Origin: an uncultured Lewinella sp.
GTDB taxonomy: Bacteria; Bacteroidota; Bacteroidia; Chitinophagales; Saprospiraceae
NCBI GenBank assembly: GCA_937873655.1
Contig: CALMYQ010000244.1
Location: 1 to 38,827, forward strand
Direction: 5' to 3'
Length of the DNA stretch: 38,827 nt
Numbering within the stretch: the first letter of the stretch is position 1; the number at the start of each line of letters is the position of its first letter. Under the pieces are notes generated by a model. It ran no database searches. It saw only the letters and a program-made list of their open reading frames with translations, and was not told the origin of the DNA. The translations under genes and the position numbers were made by a program. This document shows, in pieces, positions 8,526 through 16,168 of the stretch.

Positions 8526-9854
8526 TTGACCCGGAAAACAAAAGTCGCCGCCTTGTTATTCATCACCGGTATTCTGATCATTCTGGTCTTGCTCGCCCTT
8601 ATCCTCAGCAAGACTACCTCTGCCCTGACCGCACTGATCCTGGTGCCGGTAGCCGGAGCGCTCGTCGCAGGATTCGGGCTGGACACCGCCAAATTCGCGG
8701 TGGAAGGGATCAAAAATATCGCGCCGGTGGCGGCCATGTTCATCTTTGCCATCCTCTTCTTCGGCGTGCTGACCGATGCCGGCATGTTCGATCCGATCAT
8801 CAACCGGACGCTCAGGATCGTTGGGCACAACCCGGTCCGCATCGCCATGGGAGCCGCAGTGTTGGCCATGATCGTTCACCTGGACGGCTCCGGGGCGGTC
8901 ACCTTTCTGATTACCGTACCGGCCATGTTGCCGCTTTTTGACCGGTTGGGTATGGACCGGCGCATTCTGGCGGGCGTAGTGGCCCTTGGGGCAGGCACCA
9001 TGAACATCGTCCCCTGGGGCGGGCCTACCCTCAGGGCTTCTTCCGCACTGGATATCCCGGTGACCGATCTGTACAATCCGGTCATTCTTCCGCAACTCGC
9101 CGGATTGGCTTTCGTGCTGTTTGTCGCCTGGCGAATGGGCAAGAAAGAGGCGGTCCGATTGGGATTAAGCGCTGGAATACAGCATGGAACCTTTACCCCA
9201 CCCGAATTGACGGAAGCGAAAAAAAGCCTGCGCCGCCCGAAGCTTTTCTGGATCAACATCGCCTTAACGGTTGTTGCCATAGCCACCCTCATCTCCGGCA
9301 AGATCGCTCCGGCCCTGGTCTTTATGTTAAGCGCCGTTTTGGCCCTTATGGTCAATTACCCGTCATTGAAGGACCAAAAAGAGCGCATCGACGCCCATGC
9401 CAAAGCCGCCCTGATGATGGCGGGTATCCTGATGGCGGCCGGCGTATTCACCGGCATCATGAAAGAATCGGGCATGATCACCGCCATGGCCCGGGAAGCC
9501 GTTGCCGTGATCCCTGCCGGCATGGGCGGCCATATTCCGGTGGCGGTGGCGGTATTGAGCATGCCTTTAAGCCTGGTTTTCGATCCGGATTCCTTTTATT
9601 TCGGATTTCTGCCGGTCATTGCGGAAGTGGGCCAACAAATGAACGTCTCTCCGGCCCCGGTGGGGCAAGCGGCCATTCTGGGGCAAATGACGACCGGTTT
9701 CCCGTTCAGTCCCTTGACAGCCACCACCTTCCTGCTGACCGGCCTCACCGGCATCGACCTGGCCGATCACCAGCGGTTCAGCATGAAATACGCCTTCCTG
9801 ACTACCCTGGTGATGACCCTGGTTGCGCTGTTGCTGGGTGTTTTTCCGGCTTGA
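8526..9854 (+). CDS. CitMHS family transporter (citrate/metal-citrate:H+ symporter type)
   Basis: A 442-residue polytopic membrane protein with about 11-12 helices. It resembles CitMHS carriers by FAILFFGVLTDAGMFDP, HLDGSGAVTFLITVPAMLPL, the GTMNIVPWGGP loop and FDPDSFYFGFLPV near the end. Characterised members import citrate complexed with divalent metal, driven by protons. The start appears to be TTG at 8526; no ATG or GTG occurs between the stop of the decarboxylase (8487-8489) and the first helix, and a short leader in the same frame is separated only by that stop. It lies 36 bases after the decarboxylase, so it is probably in one transcript. The substrate here may be another carboxylate. 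Confidence 0.87.
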   Translation: MTRKTKVAALLFITGILIILVLLALILSKTTSALTALILVPVAGALVAGFGLDTAKFAVEGIKNIAPVAAMFIFAILFFGVLTDAGMFDPIINRTLRIVGHNPVRIAMGAAVLAMIVHLDGSGAVTFLITVPAMLPLFDRLGMDRRILAGVVALGAGTMNIVPWGGPTLRASSALDIPVTDLYNPVILPQLAGLAFVLFVAWRMGKKEAVRLGLSAGIQHGTFTPPELTEAKKSLRRPKLFWINIALTVVAIATLISGKIAPALVFMLSAVLALMVNYPSLKDQKERIDAHAKAALMMAGILMAAGVFTGIMKESGMITAMAREAVAVIPAGMGGHIPVAVAVLSMPLSLVFDPDSFYFGFLPVIAEVGQQMNVSPAPVGQAAILGQMTTGFPFSPLTATTFLLTGLTGIDLADHQRFSMKYAFLTTLVMTLVALLLGVFPA

Positions 9855-9859
9855 AGCAG

Positions 9860-9893
9860 TTAAATGTGATCACGCCCATTATACCACATTTAA
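9860..9893. repeat. Inverted repeat after the CitMHS gene
   Basis: TTAAATGTG (9860-9868) and CACATTTAA (9885-9893) form a perfect 9-base stem with a 16-base loop, five bases after the transporter stop codon. No T-run follows. It may end transcription weakly or be a protein site. Confidence 0.45.
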
Positions 9894-9970
9894 GTCCGGA
9901 TAACAGTCGAAATATAGCCCTGTAACTTTTACATTTTGCATTAACAAATTTAAAAATTAGAAGTGCAGAA

Positions 9971-10120
9971 CAACCATAAACCAAAATAAACAACCATAAA
10001 CAACCATGAACAACCATGAACCAAAATAAACAACCATAAACAACCATAAACAACCATGAACAACCATGAACCAAAATAAACAACCATAAACAACCATAAA
10101 CCAAAATAAACAACTATGAA
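9971..10120. repeat. Fifteen in-register decamers reaching into the AtuA start codon
   Basis: Fifteen contiguous 10-base words in perfect register: CAACCATAAA (A), CCAAAATAAA (B) and CAACCATGAA (C) in the order ABACCBAACCBAAB followed by CAACTATGAA. The ATG of the last word is the start codon (10116) of the downstream gene. The A-rich segments repeat about every helical turn, so the DNA may be bent. The minus-strand open frames over it encode only a repeating hydrophobic string and are rejected. Confidence 0.96.
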
Positions 10121-11456
10121 CCCACCTTTCCTCCGCATCGGCGCCGGCGCAGGTTATTCCGGCGACCGGATCGAACCCGCCGTCGAGCTGGCCGAAAAAG
10201 GCCGGCTGGATTACCTCGTATTCGAATGTCTGGCGGAGCGCACCATCGCATTGGCGCAACAGCGACGGGCCCATAACCCGGAGGAAGGTTACGACCCGTT
10301 GCTGGAAGCCCGGATGGCCGCCTGTCTGCCCGCCTGCAAGCGAAACAGGGTGAGGATCATCACCAATATGGGGGCGGCCAACCCGGTAGCTGCCATGAAA
10401 AAGACCGCAGCCGTAGCCGAACGATTGGGATTAAAGGGGTTGAAAATTGCCGCCGTCACCGGAGATGAAGTGACGGACCGGATCCGGAATATGGACCTCC
10501 GCCTGCTGGAATCGGGTGAGCCGCTCAATTCTCTCCGCGATGTCATGATTTCGGCCAACGCGTACCTGGGCGCCAGGCCCATTGTAAAGGCGCTGGATGC
10601 GGGCGCAGATATCGTGATCACGGGTCGCGTGGCCGATCCGGCCCTTTTTTCGGCGGCCTTGATCCATGAATTCGGCTGGTCGTTCACCGATTTTGGACGG
10701 CTGGGAAAGGGGACTGTATTGGGTCACCTGCTCGAATGCGCGGGACAAGTTACCGGCGGTTTTTTTGCCGATCCGGGCTACAAGGACGTCCCTGACCTCG
10801 CCAGGCTCGGCTTCCCGATCGCGGCGGCCTCCGCTGACGGCGATTTTGTACTGACCAAAGTACCCGGTTCCGGCGGGCGCATCACCACGGCTACCTGCAA
10901 GGAGCAGCTTCTTTACGAGATCCACGATCCCGCCCGCTACTATACGCCCGATGTGGTGGCCGATTTTACCGGGGTGCGTTTTGAACCATTGGAAGCGGAC
11001 CGGATCCGGGTCACGGGCGGTGCGGGCAACCCCAAAACCGGCCTGCTGAAAGTATCGGTCGGGTACCTGGACGGGTTCATCGGCGAAGGACAGATGAGCT
11101 ACGGCGGGCCGGGCGCGGTCGGTCGCGGGCAACTGGCGCTGGATATCGTCCGGGAGCGGCTGGCCTTCCTGGGAATCGAACCGGCCGATGCCCAGTTCGA
11201 CCTGATCGGGGTAAATTCACTTTATAGGTCTGCCCTTCCGGCCGGAGCGCCCGCGGAAGTCAGGGCGAGGGTCGCGGTCCGGACTGCCGACCGGTCGATC
11301 GCCCAGAAAGTAGCGGAAGAGGTGGAAGCGCTATATACCAACGGACCTGCCGGCGGGGGTGGCGCCGTCAAATCGGTGCGGGAGGTGATGGCCGTACGGT
11401 CCGTCCTCATTCCGGCCGACCTGGTTTCAACCGAAATTCATTTTCAAAACAGCTGA
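10116..11456 (+). CDS. AtuA family protein, DUF1446 domain (acyclic terpene utilisation type)
   Basis: A 446-residue DUF1446 protein. Family features seen are the N-terminal RIGAGAGYSGDR, the VRIITNMGAANP and DIVITGRVADPALF segments and GKGTVLGHLLECAGQVTGG. In Pseudomonas, AtuA has this domain fused to a small C-terminal domain and is needed for citronellol/geraniol breakdown, but its reaction is unknown. Here the small domain is a separate gene that starts one base after the stop, so the two are probably translated together and form one complex. No other acyclic-terpene gene (carboxylase or hydratase) is in the window. The start codon lies in the last word of the upstream decamer array. Confidence 0.88.
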   Translation: MNPPFLRIGAGAGYSGDRIEPAVELAEKGRLDYLVFECLAERTIALAQQRRAHNPEEGYDPLLEARMAACLPACKRNRVRIITNMGAANPVAAMKKTAAVAERLGLKGLKIAAVTGDEVTDRIRNMDLRLLESGEPLNSLRDVMISANAYLGARPIVKALDAGADIVITGRVADPALFSAALIHEFGWSFTDFGRLGKGTVLGHLLECAGQVTGGFFADPGYKDVPDLARLGFPIAAASADGDFVLTKVPGSGGRITTATCKEQLLYEIHDPARYYTPDVVADFTGVRFEPLEADRIRVTGGAGNPKTGLLKVSVGYLDGFIGEGQMSYGGPGAVGRGQLALDIVRERLAFLGIEPADAQFDLIGVNSLYRSALPAGAPAEVRARVAVRTADRSIAQKVAEEVEALYTNGPAGGGGAVKSVREVMAVRSVLIPADLVSTEIHFQNS

Positions 11457-11457
11457 T

Positions 11458-11760
11458 ATGCAACTCCGGGAAATAGCCCATTCCAGAACCGGCGACAAGG
11501 GTAATATCGCCAACATTTCCGTGATCGCGTACCGCGAATCGGATTACCCAATCCTTGAAAAATACGTGACCACCGAACGGGTAAAGGCCTTTTTCGGCGA
11601 CCTCGTCACCGGCGAGGTGATCCGCTACGAACTGCCCGGTCTGGGGGCGTTGAATTTTGTACTCCACGGCGCGCTGGCGGGCGGCGTCACCCGGTCGTTG
11701 CGGCTGGATGCGCATGGCAAGTCGCTGTCTTCGGCGTTGTTGGGGATGGAGATTGGGTAG
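11458..11760 (+). CDS. AtuA-like C-terminal domain protein
   Basis: A 100-residue protein matching the small domain found at the C-terminus of longer AtuA proteins. It has RTGDKGNIANISVIAY near the start and the ending GGVTRSLRLDAHGKSLSSAL. It follows the DUF1446 gene with one base between, which fits a split form of one protein. Its last 82 bases recur, diverged, at 14447-14528. The next gene is convergent and begins its stop 24 bases away. Confidence 0.85.
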   Translation: MQLREIAHSRTGDKGNIANISVIAYRESDYPILEKYVTTERVKAFFGDLVTGEVIRYELPGLGALNFVLHGALAGGVTRSLRLDAHGKSLSSALLGMEIG

Positions 11761-11783
11761 CCGGTAAAAGTTTTTTGTCCATT

Positions 11784-12536
11784 TCAAAGCAAGTAAAATA
11801 TGCTGTAGGTCATCCCCAGATTAAATCCTGCGTGACAAAATATAGCTCCCAATAACGAGCCGGTCCATTGTTTCATCTTGAAAAAAAGAATGCTGGCAGC
11901 AAACATTCCTGCTATCCAGATCATGGCCGGAAAAAAGTAGAAATCCCACTTCTGGTTGATGAAAACCAATCCAAAATGTGCAATATGGGTAAGGGCAAAA
12001 GCGGCGCTATCGACAAGCGATGCTTTTTGTTCTCCAATAGATGCAGCAAAACTGCCGTGAACGATACCCCTAAAAAATAATTCTTCTCCAATAGGGCTAA
12101 AAACCATCCCGGTTGCGGCCATGATGGCAAACATGGTCAGTTTTTCATCCGCAGCAATAACTTCGGGGATATTATACGATTTACCAATGTATTGGTACCA
12201 GTTTTGATAAGAATTGCCAAATAATCCTTCTCCAATGAAGTATAGAATCAGGCTGAAAACGATGCCAACGGCTAACGATAGCATTAAACGCCAGACTCTC
12301 TTCGCTCCTTTAATTCCAATTTTATTTCGTCCGTATTTGTTTAAAAAAATGAACGGCACTAATGCCGATAAAAACATGATTGCACCGATTGGAGCATAAT
12401 TTCCAGTCTGATTTGCTTTCAAAACCAGCATAAATCTTGGGGCACAGAGCACCACGATCAGAAAAAGGCCAAACCTCCAATCGAATTTGAAGAGTCTGTT
12501 CCATAAGGGGCTTAGAGCATGTATACCAATATCCAT
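11784..12536 (-). CDS. CPBP family intramembrane metalloprotease (CAAX/Abi type)
   Basis: A 250-residue membrane protein with about seven hydrophobic segments. The protease motif EELFFRG (Glu151-Glu152, Arg156) is present, followed by FALTHIAHFG (His184) and FCHAGFN (His235, Asn239), the four conserved motifs of the family. Members cleave within the membrane, or act in prenyl-protein processing, bacteriocin self-immunity or abortive infection. The target is unknown. The gene is richer in A and T than the AtuA genes, and it is the first gene of the minus-strand island bracketed by the 82-base duplication, which suggests acquired DNA. Confidence 0.87.
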   Translation of the reverse strand: MDIGIHALSPLWNRLFKFDWRFGLFLIVVLCAPRFMLVLKANQTGNYAPIGAIMFLSALVPFIFLNKYGRNKIGIKGAKRVWRLMLSLAVGIVFSLILYFIGEGLFGNSYQNWYQYIGKSYNIPEVIAADEKLTMFAIMAATGMVFSPIGEELFFRGIVHGSFAASIGEQKASLVDSAAFALTHIAHFGLVFINQKWDFYFFPAMIWIAGMFAASILFFKMKQWTGSLLGAIFCHAGFNLGMTYSIFYLL

Positions 12537-12578
12537 TTGGCAAATTAACGTTCTTCAAATGACAGTCTGTTTAATTGA

Positions 12579-13529
12579 TCATTTTCCAGTACCCGGTGTG
12601 AGAAACTTATTGACGTCCAGCCAATGGATAAAAGCATCGAACCATCGATTGCTTGTCCGGTTGGGGTTTCCGAGGCCAAAACCATGGCCGCCGTTCTGGT
12701 AAAGGTGAAATTCGACGGGTATGCCCGCTTTGAACCAGGAATCGATCACACCAAACTGCCCCCGGAAAAGGAAATCATCGGAGGCTATAACATTGAACAT
12801 CGGCGGTGCGTCCTTCGGTACCTCAACCGGGCCCATACCTCCATAAATAGGACCTATAAAGGCCAGTTTCATGGTCTTTGAGTTGAGGGTTGAGTGCATG
12901 GTAAGTCCTGCGCCGGCAGAGAAGCCGATCATGCCTATCCTGTTTATATCAACGCCCCATTCCTCGGCCCGTTTGAGGATCAGGGCGTAGGCAGCCTCAG
13001 CGTCCTCGAGCTGGTTGGAGAGATCACGTTGCGGCGGACGCGGGGGCGTTTCGCTTTGTGAATTGCCGGCAGGCGGGGGCGGGGGAGTGCGCGGCCGGTT
13101 CATCCAGGCGGCAAAGTCTTCGAGGGACGGTGTCGTTGGGAAGAGCCGGTACTTGAGCACGAAGGCTGCGACGCCTTGCTTGGCGAGGGCCTCTGCTACC
13201 TCCCACCCCTCATTGCCCATCGAAAGCCACATGAAACCACCACCGGGCGCCACGATCACAGCCGCACCGTTTGCCTTGCCCGGTTCGGGCAGGAAGGGGG
13301 TGAGCGTAGCTGTCGATATGTTACGGGCCATTGGGTCTCCCCATTGGCGGAACCACGTCTCTTTTGCAGGTTGATCCTCGACACCACCTGTACCAAGTGG
13401 AATGGCATTCGGCTCGGAAGGAGTTTCGAGCGGGTAGATGGTCCCGTCCTGAGCCGTTGCTGATAAAGTTAAGAAGCATATGGCAGGCAAAACGGCTAAC
13501 CTCTTCAGGTGGATAAGCGAACAATGCAT
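12579..13529 (-). CDS. Secreted alpha/beta hydrolase, acetyl(xylan) esterase-like
   Basis: A 316-residue secreted hydrolase with a signal peptide at residues 1-26 ending SATAQ. It shows an oxyanion segment APGGGF (94-99), the nucleophile elbow GFSAG (Ser204), the acid Asp251 or Asp252 in IASDD and the base His282 in GGHGFG. This pattern fits dienelactone-hydrolase/acetylxylan-esterase-like enzymes acting on acetylated sugars. An unusual proline-rich stretch (about 145-167, with five prolines in a row) lies between the core strands and the nucleophile. A -7-like TATCTTTA lies 22 bases upstream on the minus strand. Substrate unknown. Confidence 0.85.
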   Translation of the reverse strand: MHCSLIHLKRLAVLPAICFLTLSATAQDGTIYPLETPSEPNAIPLGTGGVEDQPAKETWFRQWGDPMARNISTATLTPFLPEPGKANGAAVIVAPGGGFMWLSMGNEGWEVAEALAKQGVAAFVLKYRLFPTTPSLEDFAAWMNRPRTPPPPPAGNSQSETPPRPPQRDLSNQLEDAEAAYALILKRAEEWGVDINRIGMIGFSAGAGLTMHSTLNSKTMKLAFIGPIYGGMGPVEVPKDAPPMFNVIASDDFLFRGQFGVIDSWFKAGIPVEFHLYQNGGHGFGLGNPNRTSNRWFDAFIHWLDVNKFLTPGTGK

Positions 13530-13550
13530 GGTGGCTTTTTTGTCTGGGAC

Positions 13551-13558
13551 TAAAGATA
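13551..13558 (-). promoter_or_regulatory. Possible -7 box of the esterase gene
   Basis: The minus strand reads TATCTTTA, one base from TAnnTTTG, 22 bases before the ATG at 13529. No clear -33 TTTG is seen at the expected distance; TTTA is the nearest. The same TATCTTT(A/C) occurs before three other genes of the window. Confidence 0.4.
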
Positions 13559-13632
13559 TAATGTTAATGGGTTTTAAAGGATTTTGTTTGCCGTTTTTTT
13601 TTTAATGGGAAGCTGCGAGATAAAGCGAATCT

Positions 13633-14064
13633 TCATGGATTCAACCCTATTGCCATTTTATAGGCAGTTGCAGCTTCAGAAAACGGGGATAAAGCAGCTA
13701 ATAAGTTATTATAGGTTCCTTTTTCCGAATTTATCCCAACAATTCCTGTTGCAATTATCTTTTTAACTGAATCGATTATTTCATTGATATCATTTCCATA
13801 TCCAGCTTCTATATCCACAGTTACCGGAACCTGTACGCCATTCACGATTCCCGTTATGACTCCGATCATCTCTGACAATTGAATTACCTCGCAGTCAGGA
13901 TACCCTAGAGAGGCCGCTATCCCCATACTTGTGGTTGCAATCGCTTTATATCCACATGCTTCTATTAATTTTGAACTTCCTGTATCCCACGAGTTTAACA
14001 GAACCAAAATTTCTTTGTCCTGGTGGAACTTCAAGAACAGCTCCGCTTTTTCTTTCTGCATCAT
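13633..14064 (-). pseudogene. Truncated isocitrate lyase/PEP mutase family protein
   Basis: About 115 residues match the N-terminal half of PEP mutase/isocitrate-lyase superfamily proteins: EILVLLNSWDTGSSKL, AIATTSMGIAASLGYPD and VPVTVDIEAGYG. Full members run to about 250-280 residues, so the C-terminal half of the barrel, with further active-site residues, is missing. After GIVGIN the sequence changes to a stretch ending FSEAATAYKMAIGLNP that looks like one TPR unit, so this may be a fusion of two broken genes. The start is taken at the double Met at 14064, which fits the family, although the frame stays open to 14115. Probably inactive. Confidence 0.7.
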
Positions 14065-14205
14065 TGAGACCATGACATCGTCTTTTATAACGTTCAATAT
14101 CCATACGTCTGACATTATGATGAATGGTCACCAATTTTTGCTATCCAGAATAGGCGCCTTCGGTACGGTGCAGCTCATCGGGCAAAAACGGATACGACAA
14201 GTGGT

Positions 14206-14415
14206 AGCCCGTTGCAGCTTTATATAATGCAGCAGTTCTGTGCCAATGGTCGGGTGTTTGTCAAAAATGGCGTGGTCTGGTTTCGGCAGGCCATAGTGTT
14301 TGAGATCACCTACCAGGAGTTTCAGGCTGATTTTCAGCCCCAGTTTCTGTATCCAAAGGGGAACTTTGGGGTTGGCGTATTTTGACAGCGGCTGCCCCAT
14401 CAGGAGCTTCGGCAA
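14206..14415 (-). pseudogene. Fragment of a flavin-containing monooxygenase (CzcO-like)
   Basis: About 70 residues, including NPKVPLWIQKLG and GLPKPDHAIFDKHPTIGTEL, resemble an internal segment of putative flavoprotein monooxygenases of 350-500 residues. The flavin and NADPH motifs are absent, and the frame continues into unrelated sequence down to 14128. It is a relic, not a gene. Confidence 0.65.
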
Positions 14416-14417
14416 AA

Positions 14418-14528
14418 ACCACGCACTGCTGCGGATGGCGCACTACCGGGCGGGGTCGCCCGGTCGTTGCGGCTGGATGCGCAAGGGAAGTCGCTGTCTT
14501 CGGCTTTGTTGGGGATGGAGATTGGGTA
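14418..14528 (+). pseudogene. Fragment of an AtuA-like C-terminal domain gene
   Basis: Bases 14447-14528 align without gaps to 11678-11759, the 3' end of the AtuA-like gene, with five mismatches. In the parental frame it reads GGVARSLRLDAQGKSLSSAL. Three of the five changes are silent and the other two are conservative (Thr/Ala, His/Gln), so the two copies diverged as coding sequence. Similarity appears to go on upstream for about 30 bases in another frame, which suggests a one-base shift. The stop codon is lost. The frame is broken and no gene is called. Confidence 0.75.
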
Positions 14529-14768
14529 CGGTCGTTCGCTTCGAAATAGAAAATCCTTATTGGCCATTGAAAAAAATTTCAAGGTGATGTGACCCATCAT
14601 CTCCAAATTTTTTCCTTTTCCACCGAATGGGTTACGGAGATTCCGACTTCGCAATCCATTCTCAGATTCTGCATAAATATTATTTTTTCATGCTGGATTT
14701 CAGATGTTAAACCATTCCATCCATCATTAACAGCATTACCTGAGTTAGGCGGCAAAGGCACTTGTTAT

Positions 14769-15059
14769 TTACATTTTTATTAGTTTTTGGATTCCTATGG
14801 GCCTCCCGATCCGATCCCGGAACCGGACAAAATACACCCGCGCGGGAAAATTTGACAGATCTACCTTTTCGTCTGCATGAAAATGCTCAAAGGATGCTAA
14901 GATCTGCCCCTTTGAATCCAAAATGGTAAACGAATAGATATCCAGATCGCTTTTTATCTTAAACTGGTCATAAACCGGAGAAGGGAAGAGTTGGATATGC
15001 CGTTCATTTAAAATCACCTCACTGGAAAAGGCATTCGCAAAAGCGCCGATATAGAGTTA
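14769..15059 (-). pseudogene. Orphan type IX secretion C-terminal sorting domain
   Basis: About 90 codons read in one frame from after a stop at 15057-15059, with LFPSPVYDQFKI, a SFTILDSKGQ strand pair and ARVYFVRFRDRIG near the end, finishing QKLIKM. This is the pattern of a type A sorting domain (LYPNPV.., G.Y.V..), which directs secreted proteins through type IX secretion in Bacteroidota. No signal peptide or cargo domain precedes it, so it is the remnant of a larger secreted protein. The ORF can begin at a GTG (15015-15017) but nothing supports translation. Confidence 0.75.
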
Positions 15060-15092
15060 CTGATGTTGAATTTTATACATCAGCCATGATTT

Positions 15093-15578
15093 TTATTTTT
15101 TCAATAATGCCTCCAATTCGTTTAATGTCATCGTGAAGCCTTCTTTGAAGCCCATTTCAATCATCCTTTCCATTCTTTCAAGCGATTCGTTGTAAATAAC
15201 AATGCTGACTTTTGTAATTCCATTTTGCTCGCTGAAATTCAAATCCCAATTTGAACCAGGCAAATGCGGGGTTTCGTCTTTGTCAGCAAATACGCTCAAA
15301 AATTTAAAGTTAGTTTTCGGGCTTATTGACGTATAGTCTTGAATTTGCCAATTTTCCTGCCCCTCCGGGCTCACCATTGCGTAAAACCTGCGTCCGCCTA
15401 CTTTAAAGTCCATGGATTTTGTTCTTGAAATAAATGGTTTGGGCGCCCACCATTGGTCAAGCAGTTCCTGTTTGGTAAATGCGTCCCATACCAAGGATTG
15501 CCCGGCTGCAAATTCTCTGTTTATTGATACAGACCTGGTTGATTTGTCAACCGTGAAGTCAAATAGTAAATTGTTCAT
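15093..15578 (-). CDS. SRPBCC/AHSA1 domain protein
   Basis: A 161-residue START-like (AHSA1, activator of Hsp90 ATPase homologue) protein. It has VWDAFTKQELLDQWWAPKP near residues 30-48, a central beta sheet and the long C-terminal helix ending GFTMTLNELEALLKK. Such proteins bind hydrophobic small molecules in a cavity; the bacterial role is usually unknown. The ATG overlaps the stop of the ArsR gene by four bases (ATGA), so translation is coupled. Pairs of ArsR regulator and SRPBCC protein are common. AT-rich compared with the flanking genes. Confidence 0.88.
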   Translation of the reverse strand: MNNLLFDFTVDKSTRSVSINREFAAGQSLVWDAFTKQELLDQWWAPKPFISRTKSMDFKVGGRRFYAMVSPEGQENWQIQDYTSISPKTNFKFLSVFADKDETPHLPGSNWDLNFSEQNGITKVSIVIYNESLERMERMIEMGFKEGFTMTLNELEALLKK

Positions 15579-15895
15579 TTTTTATTTTTTTTGATGGTTA
15601 ATAATAAATCGTCCAATTGATTGAACCTGGTCTCCCAGATCTTTCTGAATTGATCAAGCCATTGGTCAATTTCTTTCATTTTGTCAATTTCAAGGGAATA
15701 GTAAATCTCCCTGCCTTGCTGGTCCTGTTTTACCAGTTCGCATTCTGTCAGAATGCGAAGATGTTTTGAAACAGCTTGTCTTGTTGTGTTGAAATTCTCG
15801 GCAATGGCGTTGGGTGTCATTGCCTGTAATGCAATTAAAGTTATTATAGCCCGTCTTGTCGGATCTGCTATTGCCTGAAAAATGTCTCTGCGCAT
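15575..15895 (-). CDS. ArsR family winged-helix transcriptional regulator
   Basis: A 106-residue winged-helix repressor-type protein: FQAIADPTRRAIITLI at 6-21, then the recognition-helix region NTTRQAVSKHLRIL (36-49) and a wing with GREIYYSLE. The metal-binding ELCVC box of ArsR/SmtB sensors is absent, so it is probably of the non-metal subfamily that pairs with SRPBCC proteins. It overlaps the SRPBCC gene by four bases. A strong promoter with an embedded palindrome lies just upstream (15926-15961), which suggests autoregulation. Confidence 0.9.
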   Translation of the reverse strand: MRRDIFQAIADPTRRAIITLIALQAMTPNAIAENFNTTRQAVSKHLRILTECELVKQDQQGREIYYSLEIDKMKEIDQWLDQFRKIWETRFNQLDDLLLTIKKNKK

Positions 15896-15925
15896 TCGTC
15901 ACCTTGTTTATTATGAAATCATTCG

Positions 15926-15961
15926 GTTGCAAATATATGTGCAACTTTTCGGTTTCGCAAA
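15926..15961 (-). promoter_or_regulatory. ArsR promoter with overlapping palindromic operator
   Basis: On the minus strand TTTG (15961-15958), a 20-base spacer and TATATTTG (15937-15930) match the Bacteroidota consensus exactly. A palindrome, GTTGCA and TGCAAC around an 8-base AT-rich centre (15926-15945), covers the -7 box. This is where a self-repressing ArsR protein would bind (inference). Confidence 0.7.
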
Positions 15962-16067
15962 TTTTTCTTTCCACTTTTTTCCCAAAACAACCAATTCTAA
16001 AATCCCGCCCGGGAAAAATATTCGCTTAAATTTACGCTGAGGCCCGTTGTTTGGGGGAGAGAGGGTG

Positions 16068-16135
16068 ATGCTTCGACTTCGCTCAGCACAGGGAGCCCGC
16101 CTTCGCCGGAGGCTTCGGCGGATGAAGGGAAGCAT
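16068..16135. repeat. Dispersed GC-rich palindromic element, copy 1
   Basis: The core AGCCCGCCTTCGC... ending CGGCGGATGAA is shared with 19310-19342 and, inverted and diverged, with 34828-34859. The copy is bounded by ATGCTTC (16068-16074) and GAAGCAT (16129-16135). It sits 33 bases before the next gene and contains no gene. Confidence 0.65.
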
Positions 16136-16168
16136 GTTTTGATTTACCAACTTTAATTTCAGATATTC

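Noticed and set aside
8081..8941. A 286-codon frame across the decarboxylase end and CitMHS start
   Set aside because: It overlaps two well-supported genes in another frame and has an Arg/Pro-rich shadow composition.
9802..10274. Minus-strand frames encoding a repetitive, tryptophan-rich hydrophobic protein
   Set aside because: The peptide is the read-out of the decamer array. The plus-strand AtuA gene and CitMHS end explain the flanks.
14300..14587. A plus-strand 95-codon gene across the AtuA fragment
   Set aside because: The similarity to AtuA lies in a different frame, so this frame is accidental.
11784..15895. A mobile element with transposase or integrase
   Set aside because: No such gene and no terminal inverted repeats were found; only the 82-base duplication hints at insertion.
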